64,000 bases of DNA from contig NZ_KI912107.1 of NCBI RefSeq assembly GCF_000517085.1, forward strand, positions 1,984,398 through 2,048,397. The letters are read 5' to 3'. Positions 9,028-18,052 of the stretch are shown piece after piece. Every line of letters begins with the position of its first letter. The first letter of the stretch is position 1. Made by a program: the position numbers and the translations under genes. Under the pieces are notes generated by a model. That model did not search any database, had not been told where the DNA came from, and worked only from the letters and a program-made list of their open reading frames with translations. This DNA is from Saccharicrinis fermentans DSM 9555 = JCM 21142 (lineage in GTDB: Bacteria; Bacteroidota; Bacteroidia; Bacteroidales; Marinilabiliaceae).

Positions 9028-9778
9028 GGTATTTTTGTTCTAACATTTTTACTTTGGGTACTAGCACTTTATCCTCAATCCTCGAGTGATTCTCTAAATC
9101 TTTTTCTAAGCGAAACAACTCTGTAAGTAATTTTTGACATAACTCCTTACATAGCACTGACGGTAAAAACTTAATAATCAAATTTTTTAAATCACTTAAT
9201 TTTACTTCCAAACTATCATGTCCACGCTCGTACTCTTCTATCGATTCTTCTTTTATAACTCTAGAAATCTCTTCATCCCTTATTTTATTTTGAATACACT
9301 TTTCTAAATTAATGACATAAGGAAATACTTCTCCATCCTCTTTCTTTAAATGATGCAACAACTCATTTGTATATTCTTTGAAGAAGTCATTTAAAAGCTT
9401 AATATTCTTCAAATTACTATGGAATACCCCATTTTCCATGGCATCAATGTACCCTTGTATTTCCGGCACCTTTGTCTCTCTATAATATTTGTGGGTATTT
9501 GACAAATACTGGACTATATGCATCACGGAAAAATTCTGCAGTTGTTTTTTAGGGAAATACTCCTTGTTATGAAAGGAATTAACCATCTCCAAAAAAAACC
9601 ACACATTGATGTTATATATGTCACAGACCTCACTCACTGTTTTGTTTCCGAAACCGAACTCAATACCAAAACGACCTATGATGGGTATGAGTGTATAATC
9701 TCGGTGAATGACATCGGCCATTTTGGTTTTAGAGGTGAAGGGTAAATTCTTGTTCATAGAATATTGTATTGTTTCCAT
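9002..9778 (-). CDS. ScdA/YtfE-like di-iron protein (iron-sulfur repair, hemerythrin domain)
   Basis: A 258-residue cytoplasmic protein. The N-terminus (SKTKMADVIHRDYTLIPIIGRFGIEFGFGNKTVSEVC) matches the ScdA N-terminal domain, although the usual Cys pair is reduced. A hemerythrin HHE domain follows with candidate di-iron ligands HKYYRETKVPE, HHLKKEDGEVFP, RGHDSLE and NHSRIEDKVLVPKV. RIC proteins of this family restore Fe-S clusters damaged by NO or peroxide. The start at 9778 is used here; Met8 (9757) is also possible. It is the first gene of a two-gene operon with a LuxR regulator. Confidence 0.85.
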   Translation of the reverse strand: METIQYSMNKNLPFTSKTKMADVIHRDYTLIPIIGRFGIEFGFGNKTVSEVCDIYNINVWFFLEMVNSFHNKEYFPKKQLQNFSVMHIVQYLSNTHKYYRETKVPEIQGYIDAMENGVFHSNLKNIKLLNDFFKEYTNELLHHLKKEDGEVFPYVINLEKCIQNKIRDEEISRVIKEESIEEYERGHDSLEVKLSDLKNLIIKFLPSVLCKELCQKLLTELFRLEKDLENHSRIEDKVLVPKVKMLEQKYLDIHGIAR

Positions 9779-10426
9779 CTATTATATTTTTACATTGAAA
9801 GCAAATTCTTTTCTTGCAAACAATATAAAAATAAAGGATATAAATTTATGTACTTTCGGAGGCATAAACAGTAACCTCCTTCTACCAAGCCAAAAGTAGG
9901 TATTAGCAAGAGAATTAGGAATCCCTAAAAATTATGATTTTAATGTCAAAAACTTTCTTTCTGCTTAATGATAAACTAGGTATTGATACAACGGACTTTT
10001 ACAAATAAAGGTATTTAATGAGTTTTGAAGCACAGCACCACTATGTTGAGTTGAAGAAATGAAGTGATTTCTTTTAAGTCATTTCAAGGCGTAATAGATT
10101 TTCTAAGGCATCTTTGGGGTAATCTTTCCGTCAAACGCACAACCACCACATCAAGTGCCTCAGAAAGACGAATAATATATTAGAACTTCGTTATGAGCGT
10201 TGAAATGGCAATATAACCAATTCCCAACTCGCCAACTTAGCAACTTAGCACCTCTAGAACTAATTATATTTTTAGCTTTTCAGATCAGTAGCGGTATTTT
10301 TTGTTTTTTTCGCTGTAGGAAAATTGGAGGATAGCGGAAATCATGATAAATTGAATTCCTTCCCATATCCTTTATTTTAAGATTTTTCATATATTGAAGG
10401 TCATTATTTTTTTAATATTGCCAATT
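9779..10426. repeat. Intergenic region with dispersed repeat copies
   Basis: No gene is visible. Bases ~10015-10170 are a copy of the dispersed repeat (GCACAGCACCACTATGTTGAG, then GCGTAATAGATTTTCTAAGGCA, then CACCACATCAAGTGC). A second partial copy starts at ~10178 (ATTAGAACTTCGTTATGAG). This places two repeat heads near each other just ahead of the GH3 gene. Confidence 0.55.
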
Positions 10427-12589
10427 ATGAAAAGAATAACTCCTTTCCTTGTCGCATTTATTTTATTAGGTGCATGTAGCCAGTCTAATGACCAAGAATT
10501 TAAGACAGATACCCCGTTTCAACCTTTTCAACCTCCTATCAACTACAATGATGCTAGAGCACAGGCTATAAAAATTCTTGCTCAGATGACCATGGATGAA
10601 AGAATATCTATGATCGGTGGTTATAATACCTTTTTCACAAAAGGATTTGAAAAATTTAATGTGCCGGCCATGTATCTCTCTGATGCAACACAAGGAGTTA
10701 ACATACGTTCTCATTTAGACGATCAGCTTCAAAAATCAGTTGCTTTCCCAAGCCCAATAGCCTTAGCAAGTACTTGGAACAAGGAGTTAGCAGGTAATTA
10801 TGCAAAATCAATTGGCGAAGAGTGTAGAGCTGGTGAAATTGCAATATTGCTTGGACCAGGAATGAACATTTATCGCATAGCACAAAACGGTAGAAACTTT
10901 GAATATTTTGGCGAAGATCCATACCTCGTTGCTCGGATGATAGAAAATTATGTGGTAGGAATGCAAAGCACGGGTACGATGGCTACTTTAAAACATTTTG
11001 TAGCTAACAATACAGACTATAAGAGAAGAACATCAAATTCTGTAGTAGATAAAAGAACATTACACGAAATTTATTTACCAGCGTTTGAAGCTGGTATTGA
11101 TGCAGGAGCTATGGCTGTAATGACTTCTTATAATTTAGTAAATGGAGAATATGCTGGGCAAAACAAAGATGTGATAACAGGTCTTTTACGCCATGACTTA
11201 GGTTTTAAATGGCTAGTAATGAGTGATTGGTGGTCGGTATATGATGCCGAAAAAGTAATAAAATCAGGACTCGACTTGGATATGCCTGGGGAACCAAGGG
11301 CTGAATACCCTGAATATATGAAGAAAGAAGAATTTTTTTTACGTTTTACTGCAAAACCACTTCTCGAAGAAGGAAAAGTACAGGAGGAAGATATCAACAG
11401 AATGGTTACTAATATTCTTACAACAGAAATTGCCATGGGACTACTAGAGCGCCCAATAAAAGATTCTACTTATTTTGATAACTTTGACCAACACGTAGAA
11501 GTAGCCTTGCAGACAGGAAGAGAAAGCATTGTACTTCTTAAGAATGATCATATTTTACCTATTGACACAACTGGAAAAATATCAATTTTACTTACAGGCG
11601 AATATTCCAATATAATACCCCATGGAGGAGGTGCTGCAGAGGTTGCCGGATACGACCATGTAACCATGTTAACAGCGCTTAAAGAGATTTATGGAGAAAA
11701 AGTGACTTATATTGAAAATCCAACTGACGAAGACATAAAAACTTACAGCCATGTGATTTACTGTACAGGAACATTTGATTCTGAAGGATGGGATAAATCA
11801 TTTGATTTTTCAGAGAAGATTAATACTGAGATTAAACATATTGCTTCCCTTAATAAGAATACCATTGTGTCTGTTAGCTCTGGTAGTGGAATGAATATGA
11901 CTGCATGGAATGATGAGATCGCTGGATTACTTTACAGTTGGTATCCTGGTCAAATTGGTTTTAAAGGTTTTGCTGAAATAATTGCTGGCATTACTAATCC
12001 ATCGGCTAAATTGCCTATAACGATAGAGAAAAAATTTGAAGACTCCCCAGGATATGGTTACATACCTGAAGGTCAGGAATTATATACAGGTTGGGATCAA
12101 GATCATCGAATCATCGACCCAATAAATGACATAAAGTACGAAGAAGATATTTTTGTGGGTTATCGTTGGTACGAGCACAAAGCCATTGAGCCTCTTTATG
12201 CCTTTGGGTTTGGTTTATCATATACAAAATACGAATACAGTAATTTACAATTAGAAAACAAATCAATAAAAGCAGGAGAAAACCTCAATATCAAAGTTGA
12301 TGTAAAAAATACGGGTACAATGGACGGTAAGGAAATTGTTCAGGTGTATGTTCGTGATCTTGATTCATCGGTTGAACGGCCTACAAAAGAGTTGAAAGGT
12401 TTTAAAAAAGTGAGCATAGCAGCTGGTGATAAACAGACCGTTTATTTTACTTTAAGCAAAAGAGATTTTGCATATTGGGATGTAGAAACTGAAGATTGGA
12501 ATATAGAACCAGGTCAGTTTGAAATACTTGTAGGTACAGCTTCAAATAATATATTAGCAAGCGCTAAAATTGATGTAACAAATGAGTAA
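10427..12589 (+). CDS. GH3 beta-glucosidase, lipoprotein
   Basis: A 720-residue family 3 glycoside hydrolase. I chose the ATG at 10427 rather than the in-frame TTG at 10394, because it gives a clean lipoprotein signal ending at Cys17 (FILLGACSQ). The (beta/alpha)8 domain carries KHFVANN and the nucleophile Asp267 in VMSDWW. The second domain has the Gly-rich ETGRESIVLLKND region, and a C-terminal Fn3-like domain (NTGTMDGKEIVQVYV) closes the protein. It releases beta-linked glucose or related sugars from oligosaccharide ends. It stands alone between repeats, with no SusC/D nearby, so it looks like an isolated accessory enzyme. Substrate not determinable. Confidence 0.9.
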   Translation: MKRITPFLVAFILLGACSQSNDQEFKTDTPFQPFQPPINYNDARAQAIKILAQMTMDERISMIGGYNTFFTKGFEKFNVPAMYLSDATQGVNIRSHLDDQLQKSVAFPSPIALASTWNKELAGNYAKSIGEECRAGEIAILLGPGMNIYRIAQNGRNFEYFGEDPYLVARMIENYVVGMQSTGTMATLKHFVANNTDYKRRTSNSVVDKRTLHEIYLPAFEAGIDAGAMAVMTSYNLVNGEYAGQNKDVITGLLRHDLGFKWLVMSDWWSVYDAEKVIKSGLDLDMPGEPRAEYPEYMKKEEFFLRFTAKPLLEEGKVQEEDINRMVTNILTTEIAMGLLERPIKDSTYFDNFDQHVEVALQTGRESIVLLKNDHILPIDTTGKISILLTGEYSNIIPHGGGAAEVAGYDHVTMLTALKEIYGEKVTYIENPTDEDIKTYSHVIYCTGTFDSEGWDKSFDFSEKINTEIKHIASLNKNTIVSVSSGSGMNMTAWNDEIAGLLYSWYPGQIGFKGFAEIIAGITNPSAKLPITIEKKFEDSPGYGYIPEGQELYTGWDQDHRIIDPINDIKYEEDIFVGYRWYEHKAIEPLYAFGFGLSYTKYEYSNLQLENKSIKAGENLNIKVDVKNTGTMDGKEIVQVYVRDLDSSVERPTKELKGFKKVSIAAGDKQTVYFTLSKRDFAYWDVETEDWNIEPGQFEILVGTASNNILASAKIDVTNE

Positions 12590-12745
12590 CTTAAAACGAT
12601 AAATACAAATCCACAAACCACTATCCATAAGACAATTACATCTATTTTATTATTGGTAAAAACAAGCAAACCCTTGGGCCTTTTCCAATTACCTAAAGGA
12701 TAGCTAAATTAATCTTATACAGAAGAATAGCTAAGACCAAATCAA

Positions 12746-13299
12746 TTGATCAAAAAAATTTTAAAAGAAATTATCGATATGGCAGTTTTGGCACCGTCTG
12801 GCTTTAATCTTCAACCTTGAAGGATTGTTGCGGTAAAATCGGATTCAAGCAAAATGAAACTTTTAAGACTTACCAACAATCAGGAAAAAATTTCCGATGC
12901 TCCAGTTACTTTAATCATCATTGGAGATAAAAATGGTATGCAGAGAGTAATCCTGTTTGGGATGAAATGCTAACAAGTGTAAGAGGTAATACCGAAATAG
13001 CTTCTGGAGCAAAGCAAGCCGCTGCCTTTCTTTATGGTTCAAGTGAAAAGCGAAAGGTAAAATTCGCCGAAAGCAATGCTAGTCTACTTGCAATGTCACA
13101 AATGATTGCCGCAAAGAACAAAGGAGTTGATTCACATCCCATGAGTGGTATTGATTTTGAAGGCATACAAAAAGAGTTTGGTTTAAAAGAAAGTGAAAAT
13201 CTGGTTATGGTGATTTCCTTAGGTTATTTTGATGCTTCGAAACAACTTTATCCAAGAAAGCCACGCCGTTTATTTGAAGATATTACAACAATCGTTTAA
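12746..13299 (+). pseudogene. Nitroreductase-family pseudogene
   Basis: An FMN nitroreductase broken at two points. Reading starts KEIIDMAVLAPSGFNLQP, then meets TGA at 12818-12820 where the family has Trp (NLQPWR). A frameshift near 12930-12960 moves the frame to AESNPVWDEMLTSV. The remainder (ASLLAMSQMIAAKNKGVDSHPMSG..FGL) is well kept to the stop at 13299. The in-frame piece from 12967 alone lacks the FMN-phosphate site and is unlikely to work. It lies 14 bp before the DoxX gene and was probably the first gene of a three-gene operon with a MarR regulator. Confidence 0.82.
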
Positions 13300-13313
13300 T
13301 TAAAACTACAATT

Positions 13314-13658
13314 ATGATTTCAAAAACAAAAAATATTGCGGCTTGGGTAATAGCCAGTTCATTGACTGCGCTTTTTCTATTTAGTGCGACTGGAAAGCTT
13401 TTTTTACAACCAGAACAAATGGAGCAAATGAAGTTAGGCGATTGGCGAATAATAATCGCATTGGGTGAAATAGCTTCTTCATTATTGTTCTTATTTCCAA
13501 GAACAAATAAATATGGAAGCTTATTACTAAGTTCATATATGGGTGGTGCTATCATTATTCATATGACTAGTGCCATGAGTATAATGATGCCTAGTGTCAT
13601 ACTTGTATTAGTTTGGATCGTTTTGTATTTAAGAAATCCTAATTTCTTTAAAGTATGA
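13314..13658 (+). CDS. DoxX-like membrane protein
   Basis: A 114-residue protein with four hydrophobic helices and the DoxX-like pattern FSATGKLFLQPEQMEQMKLGDW followed by ALGEIASSLLFLFPRT. DoxX proteins sit in the inner membrane and are often linked to quinone, thiol or redox stress handling. The gene overlaps the next (MarR) by 4 bp (ATGA) and follows a broken nitroreductase. It appears intact. Function in this operon unknown. Confidence 0.8.
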   Translation: MISKTKNIAAWVIASSLTALFLFSATGKLFLQPEQMEQMKLGDWRIIIALGEIASSLLFLFPRTNKYGSLLLSSYMGGAIIIHMTSAMSIMMPSVILVLVWIVLYLRNPNFFKV

Positions 13659-14104
13659 AAATTGAAGAAGAAATAAAAGGACGGTTTCGAAACGAATATC
13701 ATAAGGGTGCGATAAATTTAGGATACACATTCAAACAAATAGAGTATGCGTTTAATCAATCGCTTAAAGCACATGGACTTGCAGAACAGCAATATAACGT
13801 TTTAAGGATACTGAGGGGCTTTCGTGCTGAAGCCCCCCTTTCCATCGGTTTTATTAAAGAGCGAATGCTGGATAAAAACTCGGATGTAAGCCGTATTGTA
13901 GATCGACTTTTAAAAAAAAGACTTGTAAGTCGTATAGAAAACCCAAATGACAGGCGTCAGAAATCAGTTGAAATCACTAAAAAGGGATTAGAGTTACTGG
14001 ATAACATGCTTAACTATGAGTTGAAAGTAGACACCCTACTTAAAAACTTGTCACAAAACGAAGTTGAAGAATTAAATCGTCTGTTAGATAAAATTCGTGA
14101 ATGA
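13655..14104 (+). CDS. MarR-family transcriptional regulator
   Basis: A 149-residue winged-helix regulator: a helical N-terminus, the recognition region LSIGFIKERMLDKNSDVSRIVDRLLKKRLVSR, and the wing ENPNDRRQKSVEITKKGLELL, all typical of MarR. It overlaps the DoxX gene by 4 bp. MarR proteins usually repress their own operon and release on phenolic or oxidising ligands. Here the presumed target operon is nitroreductase-DoxX-MarR, in which the enzyme gene is dead. Confidence 0.9.
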   Translation: MKIEEEIKGRFRNEYHKGAINLGYTFKQIEYAFNQSLKAHGLAEQQYNVLRILRGFRAEAPLSIGFIKERMLDKNSDVSRIVDRLLKKRLVSRIENPNDRRQKSVEITKKGLELLDNMLNYELKVDTLLKNLSQNEVEELNRLLDKIRE

Positions 14105-14382
14105 GAATGCAAATGGTGCCAACCGCTAGATAAAAACAGTCTCTCTCCTAAACTTCTATCAGAAGCATATATGAATCTCTCGACTCATATGGCTCTCGTC
14201 ATGCAATAAATTCCCTTCATCCCTACATCAAACTTCCTTTTCCTTCCGAAGCATACATACTTCCTTTCCAATCTGTAAATAGGAAATTAGTACCATCAAA
14301 ATTTCGCAATAGAACATCACCAGTTGTAGAAATAAAAAATAGCCTCCATTTTTAGGTTGTGAAATCTAAAAAAACAAAGGCT

Positions 14383-15951
14383 ATGAATAAAAACCAAAAA
14401 GTTTTTATGTGGTACAAAGTTAATGAATTATGGAAACAAGGACTCAATAAGAGTCAAATAAGTAGAGAGCTTGAGATAGATAGATAGATAGATAGAGGCA
14501 CTGTCCGTAAATATTTAGCAATGGATGAACAGACTTTTATGTTGTGGATAAATAAGCAGCATCGCCTGTCAAAAAAGCTCTCTGGTTATTATAAATATGT
14601 AAAAACACTTCTCGAAAGCACGCCTTACTTGTCAGCCGCCCAGGTAGAAGATCGTTTAAAAGAATCATTTGAAGATTTACCGAAAGTAGATAGCAAAACG
14701 GTCTATAACTTCGTAAAAACGATTCGGGAGAAGCATGCCATCAATAAGTACAAAGAAGTGGGTTCCCGTCAATATCAAAAGCTGCCTGAGGTAGCTTATG
14801 GTAGCGAGGCTCAGGTTGATTTTGGCGAGATTACTATGCAGAGTGGAGAAGGTCATCGTATCAAAGTGTATTTCTTCGCCATGGTACTTTCGCGTTCTCG
14901 CTACAAGTACGTTTATTGTCAACGCTGCCCTTTTACCACCCAAACTGCGGTATATGCTCACGAGTTAGCTTTTAATTACTTTAACGGTATACCAAGTAAG
15001 ATCATTTACGATCAGGATAAAGTATTTATAAAGGGGGAAAATCTTGGTGATGTTTTATTAACAGAAGGATTTCGAAGTTTTTGCCAGCAATACTCTTTTG
15101 AAACTATTTTTTGCAGGAAAGCAGATCCTGAATCCAAGGGAAAGGTTGAGAATGTGGTGAAATATGTCAAATATAACTTCCTGAAAGGTCGTACATTTCA
15201 GGATCAAAACACCCTTCAGGAAGATTGCCTGGCATGGCTTAAACGTACAGCAAATGCCAAGCTTCACGGAACCACCAGGAAAGTCCCTTATGAACAATGG
15301 TTGATTGAACAATCACATCTGGAACCTTACCGCGACACCCCTGAAAAACCATTAATATTACTGCCTGGTTACAAGGTTCGAAAAGACAACACCGTTGCCT
15401 ACAAGGGAAATTTTTACAGTTTACCAATAGGGACTTACAAAGATGCCGATACAACCGTGCTTCTTGATGACAAAGGGAATACCCTGGACTTGTTATCTGA
15501 TGTAAATACGCTTGTTGCGTCTCATAAGATTCCGCTGGGAAAGGGTGTTTTGGTGCGCAACACGGATCACTGCCGCGAAAAATCAAAGACACTACAACAG
15601 AGATATGAACTTTTATTAAACGCTTTTGGCAATACACCAGAATCACAAAGCTATTTGGCTGACCTGGAAAATGACAAACCGCGTTATTTTCATGATAATA
15701 TAAGGGAAATTTTAAAAGCTATAAACAATGCGAACGATCGGGTAAAAACGGAAACTTTAAACTTCTGCATCGAAAACAAAGTGTTTAATGGGTATCGATT
15801 TGCGGAGGTACTTGCCCATCTTCAAAACGAAGAAAAACAAATATCGGAGGCGAGTAAAATAAACATCAGTAAAGTGAATGTGGAACCCCCTAAGGAGTCG
15901 ATTGCTCCTGCCCAAAGTAGTATCGAAATTTATGAAACATTATTGAGATAG
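14383..15951 (+). pseudogene. istA: IS21 transposase IstA, interrupted near the N-terminus by a GATA repeat
   Basis: The natural start is ATG 14383 (MNKNQKVFMWYKVNELW), 46 codons before the in-frame ATG at 14521. The N-terminal helix-turn-helix reads SQISRELEIDR, then TAG at 14485-14487, then IDRGTVRKYL. Five GATA units (14475-14494) make this stop; removing three units (12 bp) would restore the expected SRELEIDRGTVRKYL. From 14521 the 476-residue remainder has the DDE core: VDFGE, IIYDQDK and KGKVENVVKYV. Translation restarting at 14521 would give a protein without its DNA-binding head. Confidence 0.85.
14475..14494 (+). repeat. (GATA)5 microsatellite inside istA
   Basis: Five tandem GATA units in the coding sequence for the helix-turn-helix of IstA. 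With two units the frame is open; with five it is in phase but contains TAG; with three or four it is out of phase. Slippage could therefore switch the gene on or off. Confidence 0.9.
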
Positions 15952-15954
15952 ATC

Positions 15955-16710
15955 ATGAAGCAAATAGAACAAATCAAGCAGTATGCCGAATTGTTGCGGC
16001 TTACCCAGACAAAGAAGTCCCCAGAAGAAATCTTGCATCAGGCGCAAATAGATAAGCTTTCATATACGGAATTCACCCTGGAGTTATTGAAAAAAGAAGT
16101 CCTTCACAGGCAAAATACCGATCTGGAGCGAAGACTCAAACTAGCCAGATTACCGAAGAAACATCAGCTGGATAACTACGATTTTAATGTTGCCAACGGT
16201 ATTACAAAACCCCAACTAAAACAACTGCGTGAGTTGATGTGGCTGGAACAAAACTACAATCTGGTTTTAATGGGACCATCCGGAACCGGTAAAACCTATA
16301 TTGCGGCGGGCCTTGTGCATGATGCTGTAGTTGCCGGGTACAAATCTTATTTCATCACAATGGAAGAACTTGTTACCATATTAAAAATGAAAGAAATGAC
16401 ATCTTCTGCTTTAAATGCTTACAACCGACTGACAAAAGCTCATTTAATTGCGATTGATGATATAATGCTTTTTCCTATTAAGAAACATGAAGCTGTGGCA
16501 TTTTTCAACCTTGTAAATCACCTACATGAACAGACCTCTGTGATTATTACAACAAATAAATCGCCTAAACAATGGGCTGAAACCCTCGAGGATGAAGTCC
16601 TGGCCACGGCACTGTTAGATCGCTTGCTTTATCGATGTGAAGTCTTGAAATTGGAAGGGAAAAGCTATCGGATGGAAAACAGAAAAACAATCTTTTCTCA
16701 TGAACACTAA
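15955..16710 (+). CDS. istB: IS21 helper ATPase IstB
   Basis: A 251-residue AAA+ ATPase. The Walker A motif is GPSGTGKTYIA (~residue 104), Walker B is LIAIDDIML, and sensor-type TTNKSP follows. IstB assembles on DNA and helps IstA choose targets. It starts 3 bp after istA and appears complete. Its stop codon lies in the left arm of a long hairpin (16707-16759). Confidence 0.92.
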   Translation: MKQIEQIKQYAELLRLTQTKKSPEEILHQAQIDKLSYTEFTLELLKKEVLHRQNTDLERRLKLARLPKKHQLDNYDFNVANGITKPQLKQLRELMWLEQNYNLVLMGPSGTGKTYIAAGLVHDAVVAGYKSYFITMEELVTILKMKEMTSSALNAYNRLTKAHLIAIDDIMLFPIKKHEAVAFFNLVNHLHEQTSVIITTNKSPKQWAETLEDEVLATALLDRLLYRCEVLKLEGKSYRMENRKTIFSHEH

Positions 16711-16759
16711 TCCCTTGCATGCTTCGTTCGCTACGCTCTCTTTGCATGCAAGGGATTAG
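16707..16759. terminator. Long hairpin at the end of istB
   Basis: A perfect 16-bp inverted repeat, CTAATCCCTTGCATGC at 16707-16722 and its complement at 16744-16759, with a 21-nt loop. It overlaps the istB stop and lies inside the IS right end. It has no strong T run, so it may act in mRNA stability rather than strict termination. Confidence 0.65.
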
Positions 16760-16828
16760 CAATATATTTTTTAATCATAAGTGATGGAATACTATTGCGA
16801 AAAATTGCTGATGTATAATTTGCTATTC

Positions 16829-16950
16829 TCAAAATGCACCTATTACACCTAATATGCCATAGGGGACTAAACCTAAAATTAGCAATTTAAGAGTTCCTAA
16901 TCTGTTTACTAAACGTCCTATTAAAGGAGCGAATACCACATTTGAAGTCA
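16829..16950 (-). pseudogene. MFS transporter fragment
   Basis: A ~40-codon piece reading VVFAPLIGRLVNRLGTLKLLILGLVPYGILGVIGAF, the classic cytoplasmic-loop motif of major-facilitator transporters (GRLxxRxG), and then a stop. Nothing of the remaining gene is present. It sits just outside the right end of the IS21 element. Confidence 0.55.
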
Positions 16951-17012
16951 ACCAACCTCGGGGCAAGCCCACGAGGCATGAAGCTGAAAACTTAGTTCAT
17001 AAGAGGGCTACA

Positions 17013-17283
17013 TTTTAGATGGTTGTTTTGTTTTACGTGAATATGAAGAATGTTTTGACAAACCATATTTACTTCAATTACAAAATTCCGATATTTTGCA
17101 AAAACAATATAAAAGAATTGCGACTGGTGGTATTGTGCAGAATATTAGTAGTGAGATTATTTATAATACAACCATACCAAAACCTTCAAAAATAAACAAC
17201 AAAAATAGCCAATTGCTTATCCAGTACCAATGATTTAATCGATGCACAAACAACTAAAATTGAAACTTTAAAAGAAGATGGAT
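17013..17283 (+). pseudogene. HsdS (type I restriction specificity subunit) C-terminal relic
   Basis: Reads ILDGCFVLREYEECFDKPYL, LQKQYKRIATGGIVQNISSEII, then a stop and frameshift into STNDLIDAQTTKIETLKED. The IATGG.VQNIS and LIDAQTTKIETLKE patterns are the conserved central and C-terminal repeats of HsdS. No HsdM or HsdR gene is in this window, so a type I system was lost or moved. The relic's last codons overlap the RAYT start. Confidence 0.7.
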
Positions 17284-17937
17284 AAATTCAAAAATACATA
17301 CCGTACAACATCGCATAGGAAACCCAATTGGGATTATTCCAATGATGCCATCTATTACCTAACCATTGTCAGACAACATAGGACATGTGATTTAGGTGAA
17401 ATTGTGGATGGTAAAATGAATTTATCGGATTTTGGTGAAATTGTACATCATCAATGGATAAAATCATTTGAAATGCGCCATGAATTATTTTTGGATAAAT
17501 ACGTAATCATGCCAAATCATATCCACGCCATTGTTGTTTTAAAAAATGATAATATAAATGGCGAATGCACGGTTGGTGGTCACACGGTTGGTGGTCGCAC
17601 GGTTGGTGGTCGCACGGCCGTAGAGACGCACGGCCGTGCGTCTCTACCATCCCAACAACAACAACAACAACAACAACAACAACCCCACAAACAAAAATTG
17701 GTGCGCCAACCCAAATCAATTTCATCATTTATGGCAGGATTCAAATCGGCGGTAAATTCAAAAATTGATGATTTTATTGATGATAACAATTTGAACATTC
17801 CAAAATATAACAGGAACAATCATTTTTTTCAACCCAATTATCACGATCATATTATTCGTAATACAGGCGAATATCATCGCATTGTAAAATACATTAACGA
17901 TAATCCTAAAAATTGGGATAATGATAATTTTAAATAG
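17278..17937 (+). CDS. REP-associated tyrosine transposase (RAYT), Y1/HUH family
   Basis: A 219-residue HUH endonuclease. Conserved parts are NWDYSNDAIYYLTIVRQHR, the HUH motif PNHIHAIVVL (~residues 80-89), and the C-terminal IIRNTGEYHRIVKYINDNPKNW, whose Tyr residues include the candidate nucleophile. RAYTs cut and rejoin REP hairpins. Unusually, the middle of the ORF (17566-17690) is made of three ~15-bp repeats coding VGGRT, then a perfect 28-bp palindrome, then ten CAA codons (poly-Gln). The insert keeps the frame. Palindromes of the same type follow the stop codon. The enzyme may still work if the insert lies in a surface loop. Confidence 0.85.
   Translation: MDKFKNTYRTTSHRKPNWDYSNDAIYYLTIVRQHRTCDLGEIVDGKMNLSDFGEIVHHQWIKSFEMRHELFLDKYVIMPNHIHAIVVLKNDNINGECTVGGHTVGGRTVGGRTAVETHGRASLPSQQQQQQQQQQPHKQKLVRQPKSISSFMAGFKSAVNSKIDDFIDDNNLNIPKYNRNNHFFQPNYHDHIIRNTGEYHRIVKYINDNPKNWDNDNFK
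17566..17647 (+). repeat. Tandem 15-bp repeats and REP palindrome inside the RAYT gene
   Basis: About three units of GGTGGTCGCACGGTT (17577-17618), then a perfect 28-bp palindrome at 17620-17647 with arm GTAGAGACGCACGG. CAA x10 follows at 17653-17682. Confidence 0.9.
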
Positions 17938-17991
17938 AGACGCACAGCGATGCGCCTCATCTGGTAAAAATGCACGGCCATGCGTCTATGG
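17937..17991. repeat. REP-like palindromes just after the RAYT gene
   Basis: Two imperfect hairpins: GAGACGCA..TGCGCCTC at 17937-17958 and TGCACGGCCATGCGTC near 17971-17986. Both share the GAGACGCACGGCC core with the palindrome inside the RAYT ORF. Confidence 0.7.
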
Positions 17992-18052
17992 TCATACGTC
18001 TTAGCAAAAGAAACAATGACAGCAAAGTATGCGCCTGAGCAAATGCATATAT

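Larger units (their letters stand above)
14302..16802 (+). mobile_element. IS21-family insertion sequence
   Basis: Carries istA and istB in the usual order, 3 bp apart. Matching inverted ends TTTCGCAATAG occur at 14302-14312 and, reversed, at 16792-16802, with looser similarity continuing inward for ~30 bp. The exact outer bases and target duplication could not be fixed. istA has an in-frame stop caused by a tetranucleotide repeat, so the element may be inactive. Confidence 0.75.

Noticed and set aside
10394-10426. TTG start for the first GH3 gene
   Set aside because: The ATG 33 bp downstream gives a clean lipoprotein signal; the longer form adds a second hydrophobic stretch without purpose.
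17507-17819. Reverse-strand and alternate-frame ORFs coding poly-Val, poly-Cys or poly-Thr over the RAYT insert
   Set aside because: They are shadows of the CAA repeat and palindrome; only the plus-strand RAYT frame has family motifs.
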